DNA of 64,000 nt from Ceratodon purpureus (taxonomy: Eukaryota; Streptophyta; Bryopsida; Pseudoditrichales; Ditrichaceae). The stretch covers positions 69,453,635 to 69,517,634 of the forward strand of contig CM026426.1 of the NCBI GenBank assembly GCA_014871385.1, given 5' to 3'. How positions within the stretch are numbered: position 1 is the first letter of the stretch; each line of letters opens with the position of its first letter. Below are positions 1-11,863 of this stretch, piece after piece. The notes beneath the pieces are model-generated. The model worked only from the letters and a program-made list of their open reading frames with translations, did no database searches and had not been told where the DNA came from. A program made the translations under genes and the position numbers.

Positions 1-489
1 TTAGAAGGTCAGGGGTGTAGAGGAAGAAAGGTTTCATATGTCTATTTGCTTTGGCACTAAGTATTGTATTGATTGGCAATTTTTATTGTTGACAGTCTCT
101 TGTTGTGGGTTTAGTACCTGGCCATTCTTCAATGTGTGAGGCAAGGATTTAACTGTCTACTTAAGATATATTTTTTATTTTTTTTCCCAAAGTTTGATGA
201 TACTGAAAGGAAGTCCGACTAATTGAGGAACCTAATGTGACAGGTGGTGCAAACAAAATGATGAAGAGAACCTAGAAGAGCTTGCAACATAAAGTAAGCA
301 GAAAGAACAAACTAATCAACCTTGGATGTTTATTTTGGTGAGTGCCAAGATTGGTTTAGATAGATCGCAAGTCTCTCTACTACAATAGGGTAGCTGGCTG
401 GTTTTGTACTGACTGCTTTGGGACTGAATACAACCAAAAATTGTTGCATATTTCTAAATATCGTATGTCTCTTCCATTAAATCTCACGT
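1..489. other. Non-coding stretch, nothing recognised
   Basis: No open frame with coding character, RNA gene or repeat was recognised here. The sequence is AT-leaning and ordinary. Confidence 0.5.
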
Positions 490-1310
490 ATGTCTCTACA
501 ATTGCATGATTGTAGTACCAACGTGGAATGTGATTCTCACTCCTGGGAAATCATCACTCCTCGTAGTCATAGGGCCACACAGAAGGCACGAACATTGTCA
601 CTTCCAGAAGTCATGTATGGAGGTTACATCATACATTATTGTGATTGGAACCACTCATCAACCCGTCAAACTAATCTTGAACATTAGCAGAAGTCTGGCC
701 TCACATCACTGCTACAAGTCACATTGTTATCTAGAATATGACTCAGCATAGTTATAATCAACAACACCCAAAATATAACTGCCATTTATATTCCACGTCA
801 CCAACCTTATGACACTAAATATGACTCTACACACTTACATTTGACGTTAGCCAAATAAATGAGTGCAGTCACATTCCACGTGGAAGTGCCTCGGCAATAG
901 AAACATGACTCTACAGAGTCACATTCCATGTCATCGGAAAATTTGACCCCACAAATTCATGTGCCACGTCAAATGCCAGGTCATCAAAAAATGACTGCAG
1001 AGAGTCACATGCCACATTGGATTTTTGCCTTGGCTACCCGGGCAGGTCAATGAAAGTCTTTGTCAACAAGACCAGTCAAGCTCTACTTCCACACGCTGAC
1101 GTGGCATGCCTTTAGAGCCCAAGTATACGGTTTGAAGCGTATTTATTCATATGACAAAGTGTCCAAAGCAACTCATCGATAACAAGTCCACCCTGTTACC
1201 ATTCGCGTCATAATCCACGTCAGCAAAAAATGTGACTCGCACTAAAGAAACCCGATTTTATGACTCTCTGCAGTCATAATCGCAATCATTTGCAGAGTCA
1301 TAAAGTTTCC
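490..1310. repeat. Cluster of TGACTC/GAGTCA and ACGT-core motifs with short palindromes
   Basis: The sequence shows many copies of ATGACTC or its complement GAGTCAT, and of CCACGTCA or CCACGTGG, spaced 20-100 bp apart. At 1259-1304 two such copies face each other and form an imperfect hairpin. Some copies sit in the phrase GAGTCACATTCCA. In plants, TGACTC resembles GCN4-type sites and ACGT cores resemble bZIP G-box/C-box sites. Equally, this could be the decayed end of a transposon with short subterminal repeats. No coding ORF is credible across the stretch. Confidence 0.45.
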
Positions 1311-1700
1311 AATCTGTGGTAATGTTGATGGATGGAAATGCATTATCAATCCTGTTCTCTACTAAGGATAAGGACCAGACCGTCATCTGGAGATGGGCGA
1401 TAGCGCTGATCATTATCATTAATGCCAATCCTATAACGATGAAAGTGCACTCACTTGGCGCCTGCGCCAATTCAAATATCACCACAAACCGTTATTGTAC
1501 ATAAAGTGTCTTCAATACTTCCCTATTCAAATCCTGAACGGCAACTAGCCTCAGACTGATGAATCATTTGGCATAGTAGGCGTTGTACATATTTAAGGAA
1601 GGCAAAAGAGCATCAAGAATAACGGCCATGCCAAATGTAACGTTTTGTTTCTGGTAGCATTTCACCAAATAGATAGAGCGAGTTGGTTGCGGGGTCCATC

Positions 1701-2609
1701 ATGTCAAACAATGACGCTTATCCTGTAGGACCTCAATACTCTAGAGTCACGTACATAGTATCCCACAAGCATCGCTTAGTAACAAAGACTAGGCAGCAGT
1801 TAGATTTAGCAGAAATTTGGCTAAGAATATTAGAGGATGAATTTGCCGCTGAGCAGCTCAAATGGCCAGTAATGGTTAACTACACTGATCCAATTGTTGA
1901 GGCGGAGGGGATTCTGTGCTAGGCTCATTCATGTTGTCTATTTTGCGAGGAGTCTGTGAAGCAAGCATTGCGGCAAGGAACCAAGATCAATGCGACTGAC
2001 AACAATCCTGCTAAGGGACTGACAACAATACGCTTTGAGATACGAGCGAACCTGATTGAGCTAAGGGAGAAGATGTCACAACTCAAAGGTGAAAGAGCAA
2101 TGGCGGAAAGGGCACTTTGTAATATGGATGGTTTCGGAAACCACTGTTTGCTCATCGTGACGTTGTTGAAGGCCGAGAGCGTAACTTAAACTCTTTGGAA
2201 GGACTTGGCCAAGTTGCATGCTGATCATGACCTCACTCGCAATGCATTGCGCTAATATAGCAAACACACGCAGTTAATATTGTTGTCACGCATACCCAAC
2301 TTGAATCTTCGTAACCTATGGGATGCCAGAAAGTGCAAAATGTGCGGAAAAGACTTTCTGGATAATGAAGTTATTATCACACCATGCGGGCACTTCTATG
2401 AGATGTACTGCCTTGCAATTTGAGTCGGAATGTATCAGGATTGCTGCAAAATTGGGTGCAATTGCGCGTTTCCTCTCAATTGGATGCAGACATTTGGGTT
2501 TCCGTTTGTAATGCTTTCAAAGAACAACTCACAGTGTGCAAACGAGCAAACCTTGTTTGATGACAACACTCTGGCAGGTGCGACTCGATTCTCAACCTTC
2601 TTATTCTAA
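1701..2609 (+). pseudogene. Decayed coiled-coil/RING-like zinc-finger gene (second copy of the 7.7 kb family)
   Basis: A single frame from the ATG at 1701 runs about 300 codons and is broken only by stops: TAG 1920, TAA 2187, TAA 2253, TGA 2421 and TAA 2607. No frameshift is needed. The middle is helical and charged (REKMSQLKGERAMAE, near 2070-2110). The C-terminal part, from 2334, has the pattern C-x2-C, then CGH, then Cys pairs, ending in a W...FG motif. The spacing matches the zinc module at 9.18-9.33 kb: C-x2-C, D-x-II, C-x-H-x-Y, CC/C-x4-C, W-x3-FG. It is therefore a relic paralogue of that gene. The function of the family is unknown to me; the module suggests a RING-like E3 or protein-binding domain. 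The start is the first ATG in the frame. Confidence 0.6.
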
Positions 2610-4263
2610 TTCGTAACCGGCCACTCATTGTGATTTCTGATGGTGCTCATGTGATGTAATAAGTGATTGCGATGCGTCCTACCTCAATATCAACGTGGAT
2701 GAGCAACAAGAGTTACGCCATTCTAGGGTCTCCCCACCCACTCTTGATCACAAGCGCTCTAGATTACAATAGATTTAAAGGTCCATCATATAAACCATAT
2801 TGAATTGTTTAACTTTGTGTCATTTTGATTTTCTCAAATATGAACATTTGTATATGCTATAAAATTATATGAATCTGTCGACACATTTATGTATGCTGAT
2901 CTCAAATGCTTGTATGCATGACTTTGTCCTAAATATGTGCTTGATTAACCAAACTCTGATAGTTGTCCATGAATTCTGCATATCGACTCTAATAAAAGGA
3001 AAACAGTTTGGATCCCCGGAATCAAAATTGAATCTCGAGGCAAAGGATAAACTCGGCTATTTGTACTACAACAAAATCACCCTTCATCTGATTGGCACAA
3101 CTATGTGACAACAAATGCCATGTTAAGGGTTTTCATCTTGTAAAACTTCATCTAATTTGGCGTACCTCAATCCGATATAGACACTGCATAGACTTGAAGG
3201 TTATTTTACAATCCTATGAGTGTAAAATCCGCAAGAATGAACAATCTAATTAATCTCAAAGTACAATATTTTTAAACAAGGACTGTTTTGCTTCACTGAT
3301 CAGCATATCTTTTGAAAAAAAAAAACATATTGGAACCAACATTCCATTTTAGCATCATCACATGGCGCTGGTGCCATTCAAAATCTGGCTTATAGAAAAT
3401 TGTTGGATCGGAAGTAACGCAAATCCCTCTGAGTTGCAGAGGTAATCGTTGATTCAAACTCATGATTACAATACATGACATGGCAATTGCAACACATGGC
3501 AATCTAAACCGAGGAAGGCATGATGTATTTGCTTCATTCATAATTCAATGCGATCATAAAGGATGTGTTTAATACCAAGCGCCAATAGTCTGCTCAATTT
3601 GCCGCCACCAGGATTTGCAATTTATGTCATTTATTTGGAATCCTGTCGCTGATTTGCAGTTTATTACACTTACACCAAACGGCCCAGGCTTCAAGAACTT
3701 CTCCTGCTCTATCAAATGGCGCCGGCGCCATTAGGGAATTTGGCAAAGACGGTTGCCTAGCCACTTATCAATCAAGTTGTTATCATATAACAAGCCGAGC
3801 CGTTTACGGTGTTGTCACTTTTGTTTCCCAGCCATATTTGGTAGCACTCATATTCCACTGCAATTACATTAGTGTTTATCTTATATACTCATATTCAATA
3901 GTCTATTTTGAACACGGCAACTTTCAAGATGCTGACTAGTCAATCTAGCCCCCGACCTTATAGAGTAATGGCCATAATTAATGATACGATGTGATTAGTC
4001 AATGATGCACACACAAGGCAAGCCCTGGTAGAGGATCAAGGCAGAATGCTAAGCGAGGAGTATTCGAGCGAGAGACTTGTGCTGCGTGAACAGGATGAAT
4101 TCCACAATGACGGAGAGGGCAAATGTGTCAAAGTATCAAGTTTCAACACTTCTCAAGCCGATACTAAATTCTAGGATGGACAACCCCACTAACTCCACTA
4201 TTCAAGTGTCCACATGCATTGTAGACATGTCACTAGTAGATATCCGGTCTTTTGGGACTTGAT
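2610..4263. other. Non-coding stretch
   Basis: Only short chance ORFs. GGCGC motifs occur near 3363, 3570 and 3718. No gene or named repeat was recognised. Confidence 0.45.
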
Positions 4264-4344
4264 AAATGACTTAGTTTCAAGTCATTTTGACCTAGGTGGA
4301 AGAAAAATGACTCGTCCAGATCAAATCACATTGGACGAGTCATT
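4264..4344. repeat. Two adjacent hairpins built on TGACTC/GAGTCA
   Basis: Hairpin 1: AAATGACTT at 4264-4272 pairs with AAGTCATTT at 4279-4287. Hairpin 2: AATGACTCGTCCA at 4306-4318 pairs perfectly with its complement at 4332-4344 (13 bp, 13-nt loop). The arms carry the same TGACTC core as the cluster at 490-1310, which suggests a shared origin such as a decayed miniature inverted-repeat element. Confidence 0.6.
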
Positions 4345-4463
4345 CACGACATTGAGTCATTTGTGACCGGTTTTCACCCTGCGGTAAACTGCAATTTTGG
4401 GGGGACTAACAGTCCTGAGATCCTGATCCTTTCAAATTTCTGGTATCCACGCGGCTCCGTCTG

Positions 4464-4525
4464 AAATCCTCGGAATGTAAATGTACATTTACAGTCTAAA
4501 ATCCTCGGAATGTTAATGTACATTT
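4464..4525. repeat. Direct repeat, 27 bp, two copies
   Basis: A 27-bp sequence beginning AAATCCTCGGAATGT and ending ATGTACATTT occurs at 4464-4490 and again at 4499-4525 with one mismatch. The end of each copy is close to a palindrome around TGTACA. Confidence 0.7.
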
Positions 4526-5190
4526 CGCTGACTAAACTGTCTTCGATAGAGTCATTTTGGTAATCAACCCAATCCGTTCAAATTGAGATATATTGTTGAA
4601 TCCTGAATATGCATCGACTGTGGATTCTTCTCAACCACTCCTTGATTTACACGTGTCATTGTAAGAACGCTATGATTATGGTTTCCAGGTCATATTTTTT
4701 AATTAAAAAAAAGGTACCAGTAATTGCCACGTGGACGGTTTGTAATGAAATGTAATTTCATATTCCAAAAATAGATGATGACACTGACGGCTAAAGTGTC
4801 CCGGAATTTATAGACTGCCTAGAAATTAGCTATCTTCACAACCTGCTGCTGACTATTGAAGTCTATTGTATGTATTTCTCTCAAAATCCAATACATACAT
4901 TGAATTCACAGATGCTCTGTCGTGAGCGGGGTATCCATTACCGTAAACAAACGAGTTCCCCACTATCATTCTAGCTTCAGTCTCCTACGTCCAAGTCACC
5001 TGATGTATATGCCTGAAAACATTACTCCTCCTGGAACGTGAGCCCTTTAAACCATAGTATATTTGAGCCAATCGCGTCACCTAGTGTAGTTTGATCTGCC
5101 TCCGTCACCGGCACCACAAGAGGTAGATCCTCTAACACGGACTCCGAGTCTATTCGCATGAAATGTGATGGAATAGGCCGATTGTGGAAT

Positions 5191-5192
<2 letters not shown>

Positions 5193-5225
<33 letters not shown>
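5193..5225. repeat. Poly(C) tract, 33 bases
   Basis: An uninterrupted run of 33 C (G on the other strand). The length may be inaccurate because such runs are hard to sequence and assemble. Confidence 0.9.
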
Positions 5226-5228
<3 letters not shown>

Positions 5229-6440
5229 AGCGCATGTAGAGTCCCCGTTGCAATTTGTTGCTTTGGATTAAGAGAGTCCGTTATCCAGACACGACTCCCT
5301 GTCTGCGTCTACCAATTTAGAAGCATGAAACAAACACTATTAGAAACTTGAATTATATAAATGACTTTTCACCCCGCTTTCATTCGTTTTCATTTATTAA
5401 CGTTAACTATTATTCCTCTACTGCATCTAATAATCTCAATGGATTATATACAAGATGTAAAACAATGGATTCACGCCACGTCTTAGGCAACACACCTTCA
5501 AGGTCGCATCATAGATAACATCTTCCTTTTGTGTTTCTGTGTAATTGGGTGTAAGTATGCTAGACCCCGTACACTTTGGGCAAAATGTGGTTGTAGTAAA
5601 TGTATAAATTAGTACAATATTGTACACACGGCATGAGCGCACACCGCATCTCAGCCGTTGAGTGTAGATCGTGAGGGCTAGGGGCGTAGATCTGGATCCT
5701 CCAATCATGTTGGAGTCGTCACTGACTTTCCACGTGGTTGTCAGGGAATATGGCTCGGCGGTGTGCCACTGCTGGCAAGTGATTAGGTGGGGCAGGGTGA
5801 GCTGGCAGCAAGGTCCCTCGAGGATCCGAGGTGGAATCCAATGTCAATGTAGACGACAACTGACATATTGAACTTTTCATCCTATATTGCATTCGTCAGA
5901 GCAAATAATTTTCGGTAGTTTGTTTTAATAATGCTCTAAGCTATGGTTTTGTTAAATCTTAGTACATTATTTTGGACGACGCCTGGATGAAATTTCATTA
6001 GGACCATGTCTTAAGATTCCAACTTACTAGTATACATGTATAATGGTAAACAGGATAATATTACATTTTATGGTGCGACTTTTTAGACACGCATCATTGT
6101 TATATTATAATATAAAGGTATTTCGCCACCTAACATTGTTTAGGATTGGATAATTAAAATTATTTTTTTGTGAATTGCACCTAATTTCTGAACACAATTT
6201 TTTGAAACATTCGTATATGTAGATTATATATAATAATACAAAGTGTTGTATTCATATCCACTGCAATATTATTAGAATTCTATTTACTATAATTCTAAGA
6301 TATTAGTTAATTAATAACAAAGTATATAGACTATTAGAGATGCGTAGGATATAAAATTAATAATAGGTTTAGGTTTAATTAAGAAATATCACCAAATATT
6401 TATTGTTATAATAATAAATATGATGAACACGAAGAAATTT
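5226..6440. other. Non-coding, turning strongly AT-rich after about 5900
   Basis: No gene recognised. The base composition changes sharply near 5900 to AT-rich sequence that continues to about 7340. Confidence 0.45.
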
Positions 6441-7245
6441 AATTATGATATAAGAATATATTCATTATTTTGAAGGCCAAGACTTGTAACTATATTTAAA
6501 TAAAATTGGATCCATATAAATTTCGTGTGATAGGGTGAATAATTAAAATACAGGTGTTTATAAACTGGGTATATTTCTATATGATATTCGAAATGTTCTA
6601 TTGGTTTAGATTTGGCAACCACGGATAATGTAATATTTCTGTGCAACGTAATTAAAAAATAAAAAAATCGTAGTTCTATTTCTAGTTGAAGCATGTTCCA
6701 TTTATACAACTAAAATTAAAAAATAAATTTAAAAGAATTTCTTCTGTTTATTGATCCATATATCATATTATATAGAATTTACTTCAATTAAATAAAACCA
6801 AAGCTAGCAAGTCTATCCAAATTGAAATAAAATCCAATTATGATATAAGAATATATCAATTATATATGAATGCAAGTCTAATATATTTAAAATAAATTAG
6901 ATCCATATGAATTTCATATTGTTGTAATATTCAATACGACTAATGCCATTTCTAAACCCATATAAATTTCATGTGGTAGAGTGAATAATTGAATTATAGC
7001 TGTTATAGACTGGGTATATTTGTATATAATATTCAAAAGGTTCTATTGGTTTAAATTTGGCAACTAAGGATGACTTAATATATTTGTACAACGTAAATAA
7101 AAATAATTAAAATTGTAGTTCCTATTAATCTAGAGGCATGTTCTATTTATACAACTAAAATGATTAAAATATTGGAAAGTTTTTTTTTATTTATTAATCC
7201 ATTTATCATATTATATAGAATTTTCTTCAATTAATTAAAGCCTAG
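6441..7245. repeat. AT-rich tandem duplication, about 395-bp unit, two diverged copies
   Basis: Both units begin AATTATGATATAAGAATATAT (6441 and 6836). They then share, in the same order, a block near GGATCCATAT/AGATCCATAT, the phrase TAGACTGGGTATATTT or close variants, TTCTATTGGTTTA, TTTGGCAAC, GCATGTTC.ATTTATACAAC and CATATTATATAGAATTT. The copies differ by many substitutions and small indels. No coding potential is visible. This could be a decayed satellite pair or an internally duplicated transposon. Confidence 0.75.
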
Positions 7246-7404
7246 GCATGGATTTCTAGAAATCTATTCAATTAATTTAATTTCCAATTAGATACATTCC
7301 ATGTACTTATATTTTCAGCCGTTTCTAGATTTTATTAAGAAGGAGCAATTACACTTATGGAAGGGTTGGGCCGGTAAGTGCGGGATAAGGTGTCACTTCG
7401 GTAG

Positions 7405-7545
7405 TGTAACTAACCGGTGATTGCAGGTTAAGGAAACATGGAAACCGGTGACCGCCGGTACACAGGTTTAGGCTTTCGACTTTGTTTTGGTATGACCGGT
7501 GACGCCAAGTCACCATGATCATTGACCGGTGACCGCCGGTACTCA
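7405..7545. promoter_or_regulatory. Four ACCGGTGA repeats upstream of the coiled-coil/RING gene
   Basis: ACCGGTGA occurs at 7413, 7444, 7495 and 7525. Two copies extend to the 18-bp sequence ACCGGTGACCGCCGGTAC, itself partly palindromic around CCGG. The cluster lies 190-330 bp before the ATG at 7737. It may be a promoter-proximal binding-site array or a transposon subterminal repeat set. I saw no matching array at the far side of the block. Confidence 0.45.
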
Positions 7546-7736
7546 CCGTCTTCCTCCCTTCACGCGTGGGAAGCAGTGGAGTTCGGATTTTCGTCTTCTT
7601 GCTTCTCCTCTCTCCAGCGATGGCGGAAGCTCCGCTCTTGATTCTGTAGGGTTTTGGGTAGAGGTGAGGAGAGGCTTCTAGAGTTGAAGGTGTGGAGTAG
7701 AGGGTACGGGTTTCTTTAGGGATTGGTAGGGTTTCC

Positions 7737-9459
7737 ATGGCGGGGCGCATTGGAAGCCACCGGTCCGGAAGCACACAGAGCGGGCGTAAGACTGGGAGGA
7801 GGGATTCGGCGCCGGCATCCACCATGGAGGACGACGGTGTGGAGACGAGTAGGGAGGTCGATGCGCCGCACTCCGACAGCGACCGTGAAGATGGTGAGAA
7901 GAAGGGGACACCGGGAGGAAGGGGTACAAGGAAAGTGCGCCGGGCAAAGCCTAAGGGAGAGGCGAAGTCGAAGCCGGCCTTTTCTAGGATTCAAGATGTC
8001 GATGTCGAGATTTCCAGGTTGAGAGTTCCACCGCAAGAGCTTAGTCGCGAGGACTTCATGGCGAAGTATCCGAAGTTGCCGAGCGTGGGGGATAATCCGC
8101 ACCGTTTTCGCAAGGATACGGTTTCACCGGCTTTGATGAAGGAGCTCTTCGGGGCGGCGTATGGTGACAACGGGCGCCAGGGATACGCGTGGGCAGCTTG
8201 CAAAGAAGCTCAGGTGGTGAGGCGCATCGAGTATCTTCACCCGATTTTGTATCAACATCCGCCTGAGGCCATTCCCCAATACTTGAAGATCAGATTCGCT
8301 GAAGGCGTGGCGATGGAGTTCGACTAGGGAGCAGGGTTCGTCGACTGGTGTGCATTCGGAGCAGAGACTAACAAGCGCCAACGAAACAGGTTCAAGCAAG
8401 ACCACGGGAAGCTGATGACGCTGCGGAAGACATTCGAGGAGGAGAAACCCTTGGAGGTTCGGGGCAGGGAGTGGCGTGCGATAAAGTTGGAGCCCGGATT
8501 GAGCTCCACACCAACACCGAGGGGAGGTGGGGCAGGTTTAGGGGGTGATCAGAGGTGGGAGAGGAGGACAAAGTCGAGGTTGGAGGAATCAGGGGACTTC
8601 GAAGACTCTGGTGGAGGTTCGGGGTTGTGTGTTGAAGGGGAGGGATCTGACCCGTGCCGAGGTGGACGTTGGAGTCTGGCCTCAGTTTCGGAGCGGAGTC
8701 AAGAGATTCAAGAGGTCATGGCGCTGATGTCGGTGGAGATGTCCGCAAGCAAAATGGAGGAGAAGACCGCGGCGGAGAAGAAAGAGAAATGTCGGATGGA
8801 TATGACCCGATCCGAATGTTTGGTCCAGAGTTACCAGCGGCAGTTGGAGGATAAGGGGAGAAGAATTGAAGTGCTAAGGGGCGAGGGGGTGGCTGTGGAC
8901 AGAGAAGTGATTAAAATGGAGGGCATTCAGGAGCAACTTGCGGAGGAGGAGGAGAGGCTCCAGAAATTTAAATCAAATTTTCAGTTTGCAGAGTCTGCGT
9001 TGTTGAGCATAGTTGCTGGGGTGGAGGGGCGTGGACTACAGTTGGAGAATCTGAAGCAGGAGTTGTTGCAACTGAGGAGGGGGAAGAATATAGGCACCTT
9101 TTGGCCACGTCTAGTGGTGTATCTAGAAGACAATGGCTCAACTGAAAATGAAGGGGACCTCTTGAGGATTACGGTTTGCTCATTGTGTCTCTTTCCATTT
9201 CCATTGTGTGATATTATTGTTTCCTCGTGTAGGCACTTGTACCATCCATTTTGTGCATCAGTCTTATATATGAATGGTAACAAGTGTTTGGCACGAGGAT
9301 GCCAACAACTCTCACACCCTGAGTGGCATCGGAGCTTCGGTTGGGGAGAACCAAGTGCAGCAATGTTGCAGACGGCTCGGATGATGGGTTGTGCTGAGGA
9401 GAGGAGGAAGGTGTTGCAAGTGAGAATGGACGCCGCAAAGGCAACGTCTCCTACAGTAG
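7737..9459 (+). pseudogene. Coiled-coil protein with C-terminal RING-like zinc module, exon 1 (one in-frame TAG)
   Basis: The frame opens at the ATG at 7737 and continues through a TAG at 8325-8327 (codon 197) to a GTGAGT splice donor after 9459. Sequence on both sides of the TAG looks equally coding. Residues 1-90 are basic and low in complexity. Residues about 95-250 form an unrecognised folded region. Residues about 318-450 are strongly helical and charged, a likely coiled coil. At about 481-522 lies a zinc module: C-x2-C, C-x-H-x2-Y-x2-F-C, then C-x4-C. The protein is probably nuclear, judging by its basic N-terminus. It sits at the left of the GTAC-rich block, pointing at the SET gene. 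The family has a second relic at 1.7-2.6 kb. I do not recognise it by name. Confidence 0.55.
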
Positions 9460-10279
9460 GTGAGTACTCCTACTCCTTTGCTGAGTCTTCATTCCCTTGA
9501 TGACTATTCCATGTACAGCTGATCCATCGAATACTACTCTGAACTGACAATGTATGCAGAGAACAAGTACTTTTAATGCTAGAGTTCTCTTATGCTACAT
9601 TTATAATTTGTGACATGTACATTTGCGTACGTTAAGAATTGTTATTCGGAGTTAGAGTACTCCAGTAACAATTGGGTGGTGTTAGACTTGTATTCCTTGT
9701 GAAGAGGATACTAATCAAAGGTACTATGATTCATGTACCGCATGTGCATCTTGTTATCAGATTACATAACATTTTTCTATTGGTACGCCTTGTACACTTG
9801 AGGTAAGTCATACGTCTCTTAAACTGTACTTATCATACGCATGTAGTTTACATTCGCTGATTTTGGCTAATATTTGTAGTAGATCTTTTTTTCATAGTTG
9901 TACATTACCTTATAACATTTGTAGAATATGTACAAGGTTAGAGTTACATTTGTTAGGTATGTACTGAACAAGCTGTATCGTGTATCTAATGTGGGTGAAT
10001 TGTAGAAATCAGAAGTACATTGTATATTGTACAAGAGTTTGAAGTGTGGTTTACGTACTTTTGGATGTATTCCTTATACAGTTAGGATGTACTAGAAGTA
10101 ATACTTGCACGACCCATGTTGTGCGCAGTTCAGTTACTTGTACACTATTTCTGGTTCGTAGTATATGTATGTATTGGATTACTCTTTGTACAAAAGGATT
10201 GTACCTTGGTCCTAATTGTACTTTATTGTAGATTAGATATTCACTGTGTGTCTTACATATTCTTTTATGTTTGTTTCAG
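9460..10279 (+). other. Intron, 820 bp, saturated with GTAC
   Basis: The donor is GTAG|GTGAGTAC and the acceptor TTTCAG|AGATAGC. Joining them keeps the frame. By eye about 20 GTAC tetramers lie here, against about three expected at random. The same enrichment marks the other introns and spacers of the block. Confidence 0.65.
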
Positions 10280-11371
10280 AGATAGCATCCCAATTGTTTG
10301 CTCCGCCCACATCAGAGGTCTCTCTGGCAAACTTTACCAAGGGAGATGCGAGTCAAGCAGTTTGTATCTCGGCCAAGGGAAGTGAAGACCAGAGCCTTGG
10401 CTGTTGAAGGCAAAGAACCACAGATAAAGTTGCCGGTGGAGTCTCGGAAAAGAAATGCGGCAGACAAGAATAGCCAGGGGAAGCGTCAGAAGCTTGAGGA
10501 GATTTCGTTTGAGTGTATGGAGGGACAAGTGGTGCGAGGAAAAATTAGGGAGCCTGAGATTCATTCAGATGAGGAGACAGACGGTGAAGACGACTATCAC
10601 GTTATGGGGAGACTGCCCTCGAGTTCAGGTCCGACGGTTTCGGGTTCCAAGGAGGATGGGAACTCTGACGGCGAGAGGTCTGTGGATTCGGGTGAGCGAA
10701 CAGGAGGGCAAGGTGATGCAGATGACGAGATAGAAGAAATCAGCGAAGGTGCGAAGTTACCAATTTTCAAATTGTATCATCCCAACTTCGTGAGTCCTCA
10801 GGAGGTCCCAAAGTCCAAGGCTGGTTCTGAGAAGGCCGTTAACTCCCCAGTCGAAGCTGCAACTGTCCGAGGAGTGGAGACTCAGGTGGTGGAAGAGGAC
10901 CCCTTGTGGAATACACCAACCCCGACACCGAGCATTTTCAGGAGTTTAAATTCTATGGGGTTGGAAGTGGCGGTTGAAGAGACAGACTCTGAGTGTTTGC
11001 CGGGTCGGAGCAAGGTAGAGAAGACAAGTGGAAAGAAGAAGGGGAAGATGAGCTCAAGGTCGCCACAAACAGAGAAGCTTGTCGTAGCAGACGAGGAGGA
11101 AGATCAGGAGGAGCACCTGGAGGGAGATGATGTAGAGGAAATTGAGAAGGAGCCACAGCGGAAGAAGGGGAAGGATAAATCGAAGGAGAAGCCGGTGGAG
11201 GATGGCAATAGGGATGAAGATGAAGGCGAGAAGGAGATTGAACGGAGTGCAAAGTCTAAGAAGAAGCGGCAGAGTAAGGAGGTAGATGATGTGGCGGAGG
11301 CAGTCAATGAGGTGGAGAAGGGAAGTGGAGTGGACCAAGCGAAGGCTAAAGAACCGGCAATTCAAGGGTAA
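10280..11371 (+). pseudogene. Acidic/basic low-complexity protein part, exon 2 of the coiled-coil/RING gene, frameshifted
   Basis: Spliced from the donor at 9459, the frame reads about 42 codons and meets a TGA near 10407. Coding character then continues in the next frame to the TAA at 11369-11371, implying one frameshift or a missed small intron near 10380-10410. The long frame is very rich in Glu, Asp, Lys and Ser, with alternating acidic and KKK/KRK stretches, typical of disordered nuclear or chromatin proteins. A short non-disordered island is centred on KLPIFKLYHPNF. After the TAA the sequence still looks coding for about 15 codons. It may be a separate gene instead of exon 2. Confidence 0.5.
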
Positions 11372-11863
11372 AAACAAGGGGACACCTCCAAGCAGAAGCC
11401 TGTAGTCAGGAGGGACACGTAGAGAAAAAGAAGAAGCATAGGCGCAAAAAAGATTAGCCCTTCCCACCACTTGAAACTGCTGGAGATTTTCGTATTTTTC
11501 TTTTAGTGTTGTTCATAGAAGATGTATGTAGTCTTTCTGATGTGTATCTTCTCCACCATTGGGGTTTCTAGAACAGAAACGTGGGGCTTCTGCCCTGCTT
11601 CACTATCAGTATTGTGCTGTTCTTCGAGACTGTGACACTGTTCTTTTTGTATGGTTCAATTATTTTGTAAGTCTCGTTGTGTGTGTACATTCTGTTTTGA
11701 CAAGTGTTTGTACCGTTATTGTGTGTGTAGAGTATTGTTCTGCACTTGCATCTCTTTGAATGCACCGAATTCAATAGGTCTTTGACAGTGGGGGTGTGTC
11801 TTGTTGGGCTGGGGACCATACCAGGCTGAGTCTTGGTTTGACTTCAAAGATTTGTCCCGGAGC

